From contig NZ_CP041767.1 in the NCBI RefSeq assembly GCF_022026395.1, positions 360,001 through 424,000 on the forward strand: a DNA stretch of 64,000 nucleotides, read 5' to 3'. The position numbers and the translations under genes are program-made. Shown in pieces: positions 1-8,489 of the stretch; position 1 is the stretch's first letter, and every line of letters starts with the position of its first letter. The notes beneath the pieces were generated by a model. The model had not been told where the DNA came from and ran no database searches. It was given only the letters and a program-made list of their open reading frames with translations. This DNA comes from Brevibacillus brevis (GTDB lineage Bacteria > Bacillota > Bacilli > Brevibacillales > Brevibacillaceae).

Positions 1-730
1 TGGGTGGTTTTTGGCGAGAAGGGCACTAATCCCGATCCAAGTCTCGTGGGAAAAACAGCAGCAGTTTATTGCTGATGCTTCCCATGAGCTGAGGACGCCG
101 CTCACGGCCATCATGGTCAATCTGGAGAGGCTTTTCAGACACCCGGATCATACAATTGAGCAGGAAAGCGAAAAAATCATGATTGGGATGCAGGAGGCCA
201 AGCGCTTGAGCAGGCTCGTGTCGGATTTGCTCACACTGGCTCGCAGTGATTCGAACGAGTTGCAGATCATGAATCAGACGTTGCGCTTAGACGAAGTAGC
301 GATCAAATGCACCCAGGTTTTTGCGCAACTTGCCATCGCACGGGAAATTCGTCTCGAAACAGACATCCAGCAACCCATTGAGATGGTGGGGGACCAAGAA
401 CGTCTGCATCAGCTCATGGTCATCTTGCTGGATAATGCCTTGAAGTACACCAACGAAGATGGCCAGATTTATGTTTCTTGCAAAAAGGAAGGCGGCCGCG
501 TTTCGATTCTCGTAAAAGACAGTGGGGTCGGGATTTCCAAAGAGGATATTCCGTATTTGTTCGATCGCTTCTTTCGAGTGGATAAAATGCGCTCTCGAGC
601 GACAGAAGGAACCGGCTTGGGACTTTCCATTGCCAAATGGATCGTGGATGCGCACCACGGAAAAATTCAGGTCAGCAGTGAGGTAGGTATCGGAACGAGT
701 TTTTTGGTTACACTTCCAATAAAGCCGTAA
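1..730 (+). CDS. Sensor histidine kinase, C-terminal part
   Basis: The 5' end lies outside the window; the frame is open from base 2. What remains is a complete transmitter module: a HisKA dimerisation helix with the phospho-accepting His in ASHELRTPL, followed by a HATPase_c domain with N box (DNALKYT), G1 box (VKDSGVGI), F box (LFDRFFRVD) and G2 box (GTGLGLSIAK). This is the catalytic half of an EnvZ/PhoR-class membrane kinase that autophosphorylates and passes phosphate to a response regulator. The sensor and HAMP parts and any partner regulator are upstream of the window, so the stimulus cannot be inferred. A hairpin terminator follows directly, so this is the last gene of its operon. Confidence 0.93.
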   Translation, partial: GWFLARRALIPIQVSWEKQQQFIADASHELRTPLTAIMVNLERLFRHPDHTIEQESEKIMIGMQEAKRLSRLVSDLLTLARSDSNELQIMNQTLRLDEVAIKCTQVFAQLAIAREIRLETDIQQPIEMVGDQERLHQLMVILLDNALKYTNEDGQIYVSCKKEGGRVSILVKDSGVGISKEDIPYLFDRFFRVDKMRSRATEGTGLGLSIAKWIVDAHHGKIQVSSEVGIGTSFLVTLPIKP

Positions 731-741
731 CAAGATGGAAA

Positions 742-779
742 GGACCGTTTTCCTAAGCGTAGGGAATCGGTTCTTTTTT
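742..779 (+). terminator. Rho-independent terminator of the kinase operon
   Basis: GGACCGTTTTCC pairs with GGGAATCGGTTC around the loop TAAGCGTA, with one mismatch, and is followed by six T residues. Confidence 0.8.
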
Positions 780-871
780 CAAATAGTGGAGCAATTCCAT
801 TTAACATACTTTTATGTTTCAAATATCTCTAAATTAAGGTAAACTATAAGCAGAGAGGAGTGGTTGTACGA

Positions 872-1159
872 ATGAACATGACGATCACTAAAGCAGCGGT
901 AGCATGGTTTCGCGAAGAATGGGGATGCAAAGAAGGAGACAGCATTCGTTTTTTTGTCCGATACGGAGGCGTTAGTACGGTTCAGGATTCATTCTCGATG
1001 GGGATTGCCAAAGAGTTGCCGAATGAAATCGGCATTTCGACAGTAGAGGATGGCATCACTTTTTATATGGAAAAAGATGAGCTGTGGTATATGAATGGAA
1101 GAGGATTGATTGTTGATTATCGGCCGGAGACTGACGAAGTAGATTTTAAGCTGGATTGA
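872..1159 (+). CDS. HesB/YneR-like small protein
   Basis: A 95-residue protein resembling the HesB/YadR/YfhF (YneR) branch of the Fe-S biosynthesis fold. It has the typical opening of this family (TKAAVAWF, then GDSIRFFVRYGG) and the ending DEVDFKLD. Unlike true A-type Fe-S carriers (IscA/SufA) it lacks the three conserved cysteines; only one Cys (in WGCKEG) is present, so cluster delivery is doubtful and its role is unknown. The ATG at 872 is preferred: the purine-rich site AGAGGAG ends about 12 bases upstream, whereas the GTG at 860 overlaps that site. It stands alone, with terminator 742-779 before it and a repeat element after it. Confidence 0.75.
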   Translation: MNMTITKAAVAWFREEWGCKEGDSIRFFVRYGGVSTVQDSFSMGIAKELPNEIGISTVEDGITFYMEKDELWYMNGRGLIVDYRPETDEVDFKLD

Positions 1160-1246
1160 GCAAAGAAAATGGTAGAACATATCCCGTAGGCCAGATGGGG
1201 CCATAATAAGGGTGCTGCTTCGAGAATTTAGAATGGCTCACAAAAA

Positions 1247-1367
1247 GGGGCTGTCTCATAAGTCGATTTTTCGGCTTAGAGACGCCCCTTTTGCATTTCA
1301 CAAACGTTGATATATCCATGTTCCTGATGTTTAAATTTCAGCGGATTTGCCCTTTTGGGACAGCCCC
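1247..1367. mobile_element. MITE-like inverted-repeat element or IS remnant
   Basis: The segment starts with GGGGCTGTC and ends with the exact complement GACAGCCCC, spans 121 bp and contains no credible gene. Its first 53 bases are themselves a long hairpin (GTCTCATAAGTCG...CGGCTTAGAGAC), followed by CCCC and TTTT, and recur identically at 3469-3521. Short elements with such ends are usually moved in trans by a related transposase; the ends resemble those of IS1182-like elements, but that assignment is from memory. Target-site duplications are not obvious. Confidence 0.5.
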
Positions 1368-1653
1368 CTCTTATTTGGCTGGCCAACCATTGTTCACTCC
1401 GCCAAAGGTATCGTTGTCCTCTTGGATGACTGCGGCTTGTGGTGTGAAAGGACCATCGTTGTTGACAACAATCGACGAAAATCACTTCCTAAGACCTAAG
1501 GAAAAATCAGGGAAAATAGCACTAAAACATGTAGATATATTTATATTTTGGAAATATATTCAATATAGTAATATTATCTTCCAAAGTATCTAGTGAATTC
1601 TGGCTGGATATCTACTTTGCCTCATCTGGTTTATGAGAGGATGGCTTGATCAC
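1368..1653. other. Intergenic stretch with a possible micro-ORF on the minus strand
   Basis: There is no normal gene here. On the minus strand, 1472 down to 1371 reads as 33 sense codons ending in GGVNNGWPAK and a TAA. The only plausible start is ATT, placed 9 bases after the SD-like AGGAAGTGA. The rest (1473-1653) is AT-rich, with several TATA-like runs around 1530-1575 that could contain the promoter of the next gene. I could not pick a single convincing -35/-10 pair. Confidence 0.3.
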
Positions 1654-2619
1654 ATGAAAAAACGAAGAACATGGCTTTATTTATTTGTACCGATTGGTTT
1701 CCTGGGAGTCATTTTTCTGTATGCGGCTTTGATGTACCAGCCCCTTCTTTTTGTTTTCGGCGATCAATTTTTCCGCAGAGACGATTGGGAAAGAATAAAG
1801 CCCAAGTATTTCCAAGGGGTAGCGTACTCAGCGGACGAGGAGGTAAGGCTGCTGGAACAACTGAGCTTGGAAGAATTGATCCTTGATATTGGAAAACAGA
1901 TGGGGGTGAAGACGGATGAGCGTCTGATTGAAGAACATTTAAAACAATTGGGCAGCACGAAAGCGGAGCGTGAAGAAACGTTGCGCCAGATGAACATGAC
2001 GGAAGAGGACAGCATTCAAAACATAAGACGGGCGATGATTGGTTTTGAAGTGAAAAAGATCGTGACTCGGGATGTTGTGGTGACACAAGAAGAAGTAGAG
2101 AGATTTTACCGGGAACAAATCGAGTCTTTTCGCATTCCCGAACTGCGCACCATTTATTATGTACGGGCTAAAAATGGCGACAAGCTCTTGTTGGACAAGC
2201 TGAAAGCCGCATCAACGGAACGTTTTCAGTCCCTGCTGAAGCAATATGGCGAAGATCCCGAGGGGCGTGCCGGATTGCATGAACTGGTCGCTCAGTCCCA
2301 AATGTCCGAGAATTATAACGAGATGATTGCGAAGGCCGTGTTTCACTCTCCCGTAATGCGGATTGTTGGCCCTTTTGAGAGCCAGCAGTGGACCTATTGG
2401 TTTTTCCCTGCTGAAGTCATGCCACCAAGAACACAAACCCTCCCGGAAGTAAGCCAAAAGATACAGCAAATCATTTATCAAGAGAAAGAATCCGTGGTAT
2501 ACCGCAAGTGGCTCGAGTCACAGAAGAAATCTAACAATTACCTGTTTTTGCCTGAGAATTTGCAAAGGAATAAATTTTTGGCGTTTTGGAGTGACTTACG
2601 CCTTCTTTTCAATTCGTAA
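1654..2619 (+). CDS. Membrane-anchored PPIase-like (SurA/PrsA-type) protein
   Basis: A 321-residue protein with a positively charged start (MKKRRTWL) and one N-terminal hydrophobic segment at about residues 8-28, so it is anchored or exported. The long acidic helical region that follows resembles the SurA_N/PrsA chaperone domain, and the later part (about residues 150-280, starting near RIPELRTIYYV) resembles a divergent parvulin-type peptidyl-prolyl isomerase. There is no lipobox cysteine, unlike PrsA. The start is taken at ATG 1654 because GAGAGG lies 12 bases upstream; the in-frame ATG 1633 has no ribosome site. It is 40 bases upstream of an exported amidase, so a role in folding exported cell-wall enzymes is plausible but inferred. 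Confidence 0.6.
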   Translation: MKKRRTWLYLFVPIGFLGVIFLYAALMYQPLLFVFGDQFFRRDDWERIKPKYFQGVAYSADEEVRLLEQLSLEELILDIGKQMGVKTDERLIEEHLKQLGSTKAEREETLRQMNMTEEDSIQNIRRAMIGFEVKKIVTRDVVVTQEEVERFYREQIESFRIPELRTIYYVRAKNGDKLLLDKLKAASTERFQSLLKQYGEDPEGRAGLHELVAQSQMSENYNEMIAKAVFHSPVMRIVGPFESQQWTYWFFPAEVMPPRTQTLPEVSQKIQQIIYQEKESVVYRKWLESQKKSNNYLFLPENLQRNKFLAFWSDLRLLFNS

Positions 2620-2659
2620 GTCGTTTCGAATAAATAAAAATGATAAAGGAGAAATCACC

Positions 2660-3394
2660 ATGAAAGTAGGAAAAATGTTGTTGACTGCACTCATTTGCTG
2701 TAGCTTGACGGGGATGGCCGCTCCCGCATTTGCGGAGAATGAAATTGCCGACGAGCCTATGTGGGATAGCGCACCCGCACCCAAAAATTACAGCCCGGAA
2801 AAGAAGAAAGCAGCCGAAGAGATGGTTATTAATCAAAAATCGTTCACTCTTGCAGCGAATCCAATCATCGTGATCGACCCTGGACACGGTGGAGATGATC
2901 CAGGAGCATTGGGCAACGGTTTGAAAGAAAAAGACCTGACTTTGGACATAGGCCTTCGATCCAAAAATTACATCGTTGCCAACTATCCGGCTACGGTTTA
3001 CATGACGCGAAGCTCTGATACAACGGTAGCTCTGTCTACCCGAGCCTCTTATGCCAATTCCAAAAATGCCAATTTTTTTGTCTCCATGCATATCAATGCC
3101 GCATCCCTTTCCTCGGCCAATGGAGTAGAAACTTACAATTACCCCGGATCAACAACCAGCTTGCGATTGGCAACGGAAACGTACAACCAATTAAGAAATT
3201 CGTTTGCAAATGACAGGGGAGTCAAAGCAGCAGAGTTTTACGTATTAAAATACACAAACATGCCGGCATCTTTAGGAGAGACCGGATTTATTACGAATGC
3301 GAGTGACGCATCCCAACTTGCGCAAAGTTCCTTCCGTCAAACGCTTGCCACCCAATACGCTACCGGGATGCACCGTTACTGGTGGGGATTCTAA
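2660..3394 (+). CDS. Exported N-acetylmuramoyl-L-alanine amidase (Amidase_3)
   Basis: A 244-residue protein with a classical signal peptide (KVGKMLLTALICC, cleavage expected after APAFA near residue 27). From about residue 70 it is an Amidase_3 domain, the zinc enzyme that cuts the bond between muramic acid and the stem peptide. Visible ligands and catalytic residues are the His in VIDPGHGG, the Glu in LKEKDLT, the His in FVSMHINA and the Glu in GETGFITN. There is no SH3 or SPOR wall-binding domain. RBS AAAGGAG at 2645-2651 sets the start at ATG 2660. It is probably co-transcribed with the preceding PPIase-like gene (40-base gap). Confidence 0.9.
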   Translation: MKVGKMLLTALICCSLTGMAAPAFAENEIADEPMWDSAPAPKNYSPEKKKAAEEMVINQKSFTLAANPIIVIDPGHGGDDPGALGNGLKEKDLTLDIGLRSKNYIVANYPATVYMTRSSDTTVALSTRASYANSKNANFFVSMHINAASLSSANGVETYNYPGSTTSLRLATETYNQLRNSFANDRGVKAAEFYVLKYTNMPASLGETGFITNASDASQLAQSSFRQTLATQYATGMHRYWWGF

Positions 3395-3415
3395 ACAAAT
3401 GATTACAGCCAACCA

Positions 3416-3448
3416 TGCCTTGAAACGGGATCCAGCCGTTTAAGGCAC
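3416..3448 (+). other. Hairpin after the amidase gene
   Basis: TGCCTT-g-AAACGG and CCGTTT-a-AGGCA pair around a seven-base loop. No T-run follows, so it may be an RNA-stabilising or weak termination hairpin. Confidence 0.4.
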
Positions 3449-3468
3449 AAACCATTCGATTACGAAGA

Positions 3469-3521
3469 GGGGCTGTCTCATAAGTCGATTTTTCGGCTTA
3501 GAGACGCCCCTTTTGCATTTC
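3469..3521. repeat. Second copy of the 53-bp GGGGCTGTCTCATAAG repeat
   Basis: Identical over 53 bases to 1247-1299. It folds into a long interrupted hairpin ending CGCCCCTTTT, so it can also act as a terminator for the amidase gene. Unlike the first copy, no matching right end (GACAGCCCC) is found downstream, so this is a solo left end. Confidence 0.75.
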
Positions 3522-3594
3522 TCTCATCTGGAACAGCAATTTGGATCGGCCGCATTCGATAAAAAGAAGTTCTGGGATATTTTTCAATTTATAC

Positions 3595-3623
3595 TTAACA
3601 AACAAAAATGTTTGTTATATTAT
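3595..3623 (+). promoter_or_regulatory. Promoter with embedded palindromic operator
   Basis: TTAACA (3595-3600), a 17-base spacer and TATTAT (3618-3623) form a good sigma-A promoter. A perfect 7-6-7 palindrome, AACAAAC-AAAAAT-GTTTGTT (3597-3616), fills the spacer and overlaps the -35 box, the layout of a repressor site. The cognate repressor is not identified. Confidence 0.6.
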
Positions 3624-3657
3624 GAATACATACCAAATCGAAAAAGGAGGAAGTTAC

Positions 3658-4569
3658 ATGCGTTTACTTGATTCTTACTTGGAGCTTGGCATTACAGGAA
3701 TGACACGTGCAGCTGTAGCAGGATGGTTCGACGGTCATTATGGGGCAGCTTTATTGGCAGGGTACTTCATGGATCGTGAGCACGATCTCCCTGAACATGT
3801 AAAAGAGGGCATTGAGCGGACATGTCAATCCTTCCGCAAGCAAAAGCCTGAATGGTTTGTTCCACTAGATCAAGACGAGCAAGCTGACCCCTCCTTGTTA
3901 CAGCATGTTATCAATGGCCTCCAGCAAAATGTGAAGCAGCTTCGGACCTCAGGCCATGGACTAGCACTAGGTGTGTTGGCATTAAAAGCACTGCGCGAAC
4001 GCCCTGATATGATCACTCCGACTGTGGTGGATGGCCTGGTCAGAATTCTCCAAGCGACGACAGAAGACAGGAAAGACCGTTATTGGGGCATCGAGAATTA
4101 CCATGGCATGACGATTGATGATGTCAAAGACGACGAAGTTGCGCCTTACCATACAACGGCAGAGATGGCAGAGCGGGCGTTTGACGAGCTACGTTTGGTT
4201 ATACCGCCGCGTGATATTAACGGAGTACGCTATCATTTGGCGAGCGAGGTCGTCCATAACATCACACAGGCTCATGCGTTAACAGATCTGGAGCGATTCG
4301 GTTATGAGGATATAGTGAAGCCTGGTATCGTAAACCACCGTCTTCAAATCTATTTGAATCGCCATGTTCCTGAGTTTACTTTGGAAGATGAGGTGAAGGA
4401 GCCAGCGTTCGAGGAAATTTTCTCACCGTTGTACTGGGAAAGAACATACAGCGATCCGCATGCATTGAAGCTTCCATATGCTGCACTGGATCTGCTAAAG
4501 CGGTTTCCACCAGAGAAGAGAGCTCATGCAGAGCGAAATTTGTGCAAGCTTTTGACGATTACGGATTAA
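3658..4569 (+). CDS. Conserved hypothetical protein, function unknown
   Basis: 303 residues, mostly helical in appearance, with no signal peptide. I do not recognise the family. Visible landmarks are a small-residue-rich N-terminus (LGITGMTRAAVAGWFDGHYGA), a Trp-containing basic/acidic stretch (KQKPEWFVPLDQDEQ), a helix after SGHGLALGVLALKAL, a DRYWGIENYHGM segment, several histidines and a C-terminal PPEKRAHAERNL helix. The histidines could suggest a helical metal- or cofactor-binding enzyme, but no diagnostic motif is seen. RBS AAGGAGG lies directly upstream of ATG 3658. It is monocistronic: it has its own promoter with an operator and a bidirectional terminator after it. The promoter palindrome implies tight repression. 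Confidence 0.8.
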   Translation: MRLLDSYLELGITGMTRAAVAGWFDGHYGAALLAGYFMDREHDLPEHVKEGIERTCQSFRKQKPEWFVPLDQDEQADPSLLQHVINGLQQNVKQLRTSGHGLALGVLALKALRERPDMITPTVVDGLVRILQATTEDRKDRYWGIENYHGMTIDDVKDDEVAPYHTTAEMAERAFDELRLVIPPRDINGVRYHLASEVVHNITQAHALTDLERFGYEDIVKPGIVNHRLQIYLNRHVPEFTLEDEVKEPAFEEIFSPLYWERTYSDPHALKLPYAALDLLKRFPPEKRAHAERNLCKLLTITD

Positions 4570-4585
4570 TAAAATCGCACAAATA

Positions 4586-4625
4586 AAAAGAACAGGGAGG
4601 CCAATGGGCACTCTCTGTTCTTTTT
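4586..4625. terminator. Bidirectional terminator between convergent genes
   Basis: AAAAAGAACAG-GGAG and CTCT-CTGTTCTTTTT flank a short loop. T-runs on both strands serve the unknown gene on the left and the racemase operon on the right. Confidence 0.85.
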
Positions 4626-4644
4626 CACTTCGAATGAGTGTCGT

Positions 4645-5793
4645 CTACCAGGTAGGAATGACAGTCGTAGTAGATTCTCGATTTGCATAGTAGCTCTTAT
4701 GCTCGATCAGGGCATTGCGAATGGCAGACTCATTGATGTCAAAACCGATCCCTGGGGTTGTCGGTACAGCCAGCATACCAGGTGCTGCAAAATCGATGAC
4801 AGGTGTCACGATATCTTCCGCAAAGTAGCGATGGGAAGGGGATGTATCGCCGGCAATCGTGAAGTTGCTAAGCGAGGCCATCGCGATGTTGTGCGCGCGT
4901 CCAATTCCTGCCTCCAGCATTCCTCCGCACCATACAGGTACGCCGCGTGTCGCACACAGGTCATGAATCTTCTTGGCGTCGGTCAGACCACCTACGCGAC
5001 CGATCTTGATGTTGATAATCCGGCAACTGCCGAGCTCGAGTGCTTTGCGGGCATCTTCCACCGTATGGATACTTTCGTCGAGGCAGATCGGTGTTTTCAG
5101 CTCTCTTTGCAAGGTGGCATGGTCGATGATGTCATCATGAGCCAACGGCTGTTCAATCATGATCAAACCAAAGCCATCTAAAGCCTTCAGCATCTCCATG
5201 TCTGCCAGCGTATACGCAGAGTTTGCGTCCGCCATCAGTGGAACGTCTGGTCCAAATGTGTTGCGGATCGCACGCATTGGCTCGACATCAAAGCCCGGCT
5301 TGATTTTCACTTTGATCTTTTTGTAACCGTCACGGATGAAGCCCTCTACCCGTTGCAGCAGTTTTTCGATGGTCGGTTCAATTCCGATACTCACACCGAC
5401 GTCAATCGTCGTGCGAGTTCCGCCCAATGCTTGGGAGAGGGAGAGGCCGTTCATTTTGGCGTACAAGTCCCAGACGGCACCTTCCAAAGCGGATTTGGCC
5501 ATGTGGTTGCGGCGCATCCAGGAGAAGAGGCGGGATACGTCATCAGGATGCTCGATCTCCCGTGAAAACAGCTGCGGGATCAAATACTTTTCGAGCATGT
5601 ACCAGACCGTATCGACATCTTCCTCGTTATAGACGGGGACGTCCATCGCGACGCTTTCGCCGAAGCCGACATGAGCACCGCTGTATGCACGCACGAGAAT
5701 GCATTCCTTGTGGGTTTCAACTCCCATGCTCGTTTCAAAAGGGGAATTCAACGGAATTTTGATTCGTTGCAGGTCCACGCGTTCGATTTTCAT
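4645..5793 (-). CDS. N-succinylamino acid racemase / o-succinylbenzoate synthase family (enolase superfamily)
   Basis: 382 residues. Counting from ATG 5793, the catalytic set sits where it does in characterised N-succinylamino acid racemases: K161-V-K163 (KVK) and K263 (NIKIG) as the two acid/base lysines, and D189 (MADAN), E214 (IEQP) and D239 (LDES) as Mg2+ ligands. The GGMLEAGIGRAHN loop near the C-terminus is also typical of the NSAR/OSBS subgroup. ATG 5793 has a well-spaced GAGGAG; ATG 5799 is too close. It is the third gene of a transporter, M20 hydrolase, racemase operon with no menaquinone genes nearby, so racemisation of N-acyl amino acids (D to L salvage) is more likely than MenC activity. 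A promiscuous OSBS activity is possible. Confidence 0.85.
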   Translation of the reverse strand: MKIERVDLQRIKIPLNSPFETSMGVETHKECILVRAYSGAHVGFGESVAMDVPVYNEEDVDTVWYMLEKYLIPQLFSREIEHPDDVSRLFSWMRRNHMAKSALEGAVWDLYAKMNGLSLSQALGGTRTTIDVGVSIGIEPTIEKLLQRVEGFIRDGYKKIKVKIKPGFDVEPMRAIRNTFGPDVPLMADANSAYTLADMEMLKALDGFGLIMIEQPLAHDDIIDHATLQRELKTPICLDESIHTVEDARKALELGSCRIINIKIGRVGGLTDAKKIHDLCATRGVPVWCGGMLEAGIGRAHNIAMASLSNFTIAGDTSPSHRYFAEDIVTPVIDFAAPGMLAVPTTPGIGFDINESAIRNALIEHKSYYANRESTTTVIPTW

Positions 5794-5813
5794 GTTCATC
5801 TCTCCTCAACCGT

Positions 5814-6953
5814 TCATATGGATTGTCGCTCAAACGTTTTCAGTACCGTTCTTGCCAAAATCTCGATGCCGTCTAGCAGTGCTTCTTTTTCAAAAGTCAT
5901 CTGCGGATGATGAAGTCCTGGTGTCAGGCCACAGCCTAAACCAAGCATGGTCGCGCGAAGCTGTGGACGTTCTTTTGTGTAATAGTGGAAGTCTTCCGCG
6001 CCTGGTGTCTGGATCGGCGGTTCGAGCTTCTCTGTCCCCAAGGTTTGGGTAATGGCATCGGCCATGATCAGTCTCGCTTCTTCGTTCACTTCCGCCGCAT
6101 AGACGCGTTCGGTGATCTCGTAAGACAGCTCAACTTCATAGAGACGGGAAACGTGCTGCAAAATGTGCTCGACACGGGCAAAGAGGGCGTGAATGACTTC
6201 ATTCGTCTGTGCACGCAGGTCCAAGTGGAACTGTGCCGAGCCCGGAATGATATTGCTGCTTTTGCTACCGGCAGAAAGCTGCGTCATTTTGACAGAATAA
6301 GGGACGAGCGGGTCGAGATGAATGCCTTTTAACTGCTCGACAATCGCAGCGGCTACCTCGATAGCGTTGACTCCGAGGTGAGGTCGTGCACCATGAGCAT
6401 CGGCACCCTTGATTTGCCCGAATACTGTACCCGCCGCCCCGTGCAGGATAGCAGAAGCAGCTGTGCCGCACGGGATTTCCTGGATGGGACGAAGGTGGAC
6501 GCCGTACAGAAAATCAATATCGTCCACTACTTTCTTGTTCACCATCGCGAGTGCGCCATTTCCGCTTTCTTCTGCTGGTTGGAAAATGAGCTTCAGGCGC
6601 CCAGGGAGCTGGACGTCCATTGCTTGCAGCACCATCAGGACGCCTAATGCCATGGTCATATGCGCATCGTGTCCGCAGGAATGGTTCGCAGTAAAGACGC
6701 CGTTTACTTCTTGCCAGAGTGCGTCCATGTCTGCCCGTACGCCTACAGTGAATTTTCCTGGCGTCAGATCGCCCCATTCGCCAACAACACCCGTCACGTC
6801 GTCAAAGGTAGTGACGCGGCAATTGTGTTTTTTCAAGAAGTCAGCGATAAACGAGGTGGTTTGGATTTCCTCCCAGCTGATCTCTGGATGCTGGTGTAAA
6901 TGCTCGTATAGAGAAAAAATGGCGGGCTGCAATTGTTTGATCGTTGTGCGCAT
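5814..6953 (-). CDS. M20 family amidohydrolase (N-acyl-amino acid deacylase)
   Basis: 379 residues with the dinuclear zinc signature of the M20D hippurate hydrolase/aminoacylase group: GVRADMDAL and SCGHDAHM in the first catalytic half, QPAEESGNG with the catalytic Glu, and TPGAEDFHYY and LHHPQM near the C-terminus. The middle (about residues 180-290) is the dimerisation domain. It should hydrolyse the acyl-amide bond of N-acyl amino acids in the cytoplasm. RBS GGAGG lies four bases before ATG 6953, which is short but acceptable. Twenty bases separate it from the racemase gene. In known pathways an M20 deacylase with NSAR releases the free L-amino acid after racemisation. No GNAT succinyltransferase is found next to it, unlike the Geobacillus arrangement. 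Confidence 0.88.
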   Translation of the reverse strand: MRTTIKQLQPAIFSLYEHLHQHPEISWEEIQTTSFIADFLKKHNCRVTTFDDVTGVVGEWGDLTPGKFTVGVRADMDALWQEVNGVFTANHSCGHDAHMTMALGVLMVLQAMDVQLPGRLKLIFQPAEESGNGALAMVNKKVVDDIDFLYGVHLRPIQEIPCGTAASAILHGAAGTVFGQIKGADAHGARPHLGVNAIEVAAAIVEQLKGIHLDPLVPYSVKMTQLSAGSKSSNIIPGSAQFHLDLRAQTNEVIHALFARVEHILQHVSRLYEVELSYEITERVYAAEVNEEARLIMADAITQTLGTEKLEPPIQTPGAEDFHYYTKERPQLRATMLGLGCGLTPGLHHPQMTFEKEALLDGIEILARTVLKTFERQSI

Positions 6954-7048
6954 GGTTCCTCCATCGGTTTGTTCGTGAGTAGTCGGTAAGTGAAGCGAAG
7001 GCTACGCCAATCCAATTGACGCAGCCATTTTTGTGAAAAGCTTATTTG

Positions 7049-8458
7049 TTACGAAACGCCGATTGTCACTGCTACAATGAGCGCGATCGAAGCGATAATG
7101 GCCCAACCAGCTAGCAGCTTCCAAATGAATTTGACCCATTTCTCATACGGAATGCCTGCAACAGCCAGATAACCCATCAACGCAGAAGAAGTCGGGATAA
7201 TGGAGTTGGTTACCGCATCGCCGTATTGGAAGGCAAGAACCGCTATCTGACGTTGGATGCCGAGCAGATCCGCAATCGGCACCATGATCGGCATGGTTGT
7301 CGCTGCCTGTCCACTACCGGAAGAGATAAAGAGATTGAGAAAGGCTTGAATCACAAACATGGCCAGGACGTTAACGGCATCTGGCAAATGACCAATCGCT
7401 GAAGTCAGACTGTTAATCATCGTATCGATAATTTTTCCGTCTTCCAGGACGACCGTGATCGCGCGGGCAAAACCTACGATCAGCGCGCCAAACGTAACGG
7501 CTCTCGCACCAGCAACGAAGGAATCAAACAGCGTATTGACCGACAAACCTCCGACGAGACCAGCAACCAGGCCCATGATCAGGAAGGAAGCGGTAAGCTC
7601 TGTCAGGAACCATTCGTACTTGAATACACCGTATACGTTGAAGGCGAGGCCACAGACCATTACCAGGAACACGAGCTTGTGACGCGCATTCAAATCGGGG
7701 ATGTCTACTGCTGCCTGTTCTTGACTAGCGTGATTCTCTACGCCATATAGCACGCTCTTGGTCGGGTCAGCTTTGACACGATACGCATAACGCATGACGT
7801 ACCAGATGGCAAAAGCGAGCACGAAGACATACACAACAGCGCGGAAGGTAAGACCAGAGAAGAGCGGCAATTGCGCGAGCGACTGCGCCACCCCAACCGT
7901 AAATGGATTGATCATCCCGCCCATGAAGCCGGCTGCAGCTCCCATGGTGATCATGGCTGTCCCTGTTACGGCATCAAAGCCCATCGCACGAGCCAGCGCG
8001 ATACCGATTGGAACGAAGATGATGCTTTCTTCTGCCATTCCCATCGTGAAGCCACCGATGGAGAAGAGGAACATGGAAGCAGGAATGAGCAGCTTTTCCC
8101 GACCCTCCAAGTGTCGGACACCTTTATTGATCCCGGCCTCAATCGCTCCGGTCTGGCGGATGATTCCGAATACACCGCTTACAATAAAGATGTAGAAAAT
8201 GATTTGCGCTCCTTTTTGCATCCCTTCTGGAATCGCTTTGAACATGTCAAAGAACGAGACCGGATCACTTTCTACAGGATGGTAGCTGCCGTTGACGACG
8301 ATGGTTTTGCCTGAGGCAGCGTCCTTGACGCGATCGAACTCACCAGCCGGGAGCACGTAGGAAGCCAGGGCTGCCAAAATGATGATGATAAAGAGGATGG
8401 CATAGGTATGCGGCACAGAAAAACGTTTCTTTGCAGGTTTCAATGGATGTGTAGACAT
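7049..8458 (-). CDS. YfcC/DcuC-type membrane transporter
   Basis: 469 residues with about 12 hydrophobic segments. It matches the YfcC family (C4-dicarboxylate anaerobic carrier, PF03606), with GGFTMGMAEESIIFVPI, the GGMINPFTVGVAQS loop, and the late SSGSGQAATTMPIM and DAVTNSIIPTSS motifs. Members carry dicarboxylates, arginine or peptide-like anions in exchange or symport. The start is ATG 8458 (MSTHPLK) after GAGGTGACCTC, about 20 bases downstream of the sigma-54 start point. As first gene of the operon it probably imports the N-acyl amino acid or D-amino acid processed by the next two enzymes; the substrate is inferred from context only. Confidence 0.82.
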   Translation of the reverse strand: MSTHPLKPAKKRFSVPHTYAILFIIIILAALASYVLPAGEFDRVKDAASGKTIVVNGSYHPVESDPVSFFDMFKAIPEGMQKGAQIIFYIFIVSGVFGIIRQTGAIEAGINKGVRHLEGREKLLIPASMFLFSIGGFTMGMAEESIIFVPIGIALARAMGFDAVTGTAMITMGAAAGFMGGMINPFTVGVAQSLAQLPLFSGLTFRAVVYVFVLAFAIWYVMRYAYRVKADPTKSVLYGVENHASQEQAAVDIPDLNARHKLVFLVMVCGLAFNVYGVFKYEWFLTELTASFLIMGLVAGLVGGLSVNTLFDSFVAGARAVTFGALIVGFARAITVVLEDGKIIDTMINSLTSAIGHLPDAVNVLAMFVIQAFLNLFISSGSGQAATTMPIMVPIADLLGIQRQIAVLAFQYGDAVTNSIIPTSSALMGYLAVAGIPYEKWVKFIWKLLAGWAIIASIALIVAVTIGVS

Positions 8459-8489
8459 GAGGTCACCTCGCTTTTTTTTGCTTATGACA

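Noticed and set aside
4645-5793. Calling the enolase-superfamily enzyme menC
   Set aside because: The NSAR and OSBS activities share this subgroup, but no menaquinone genes are adjacent, while a deacylase and transporter are.
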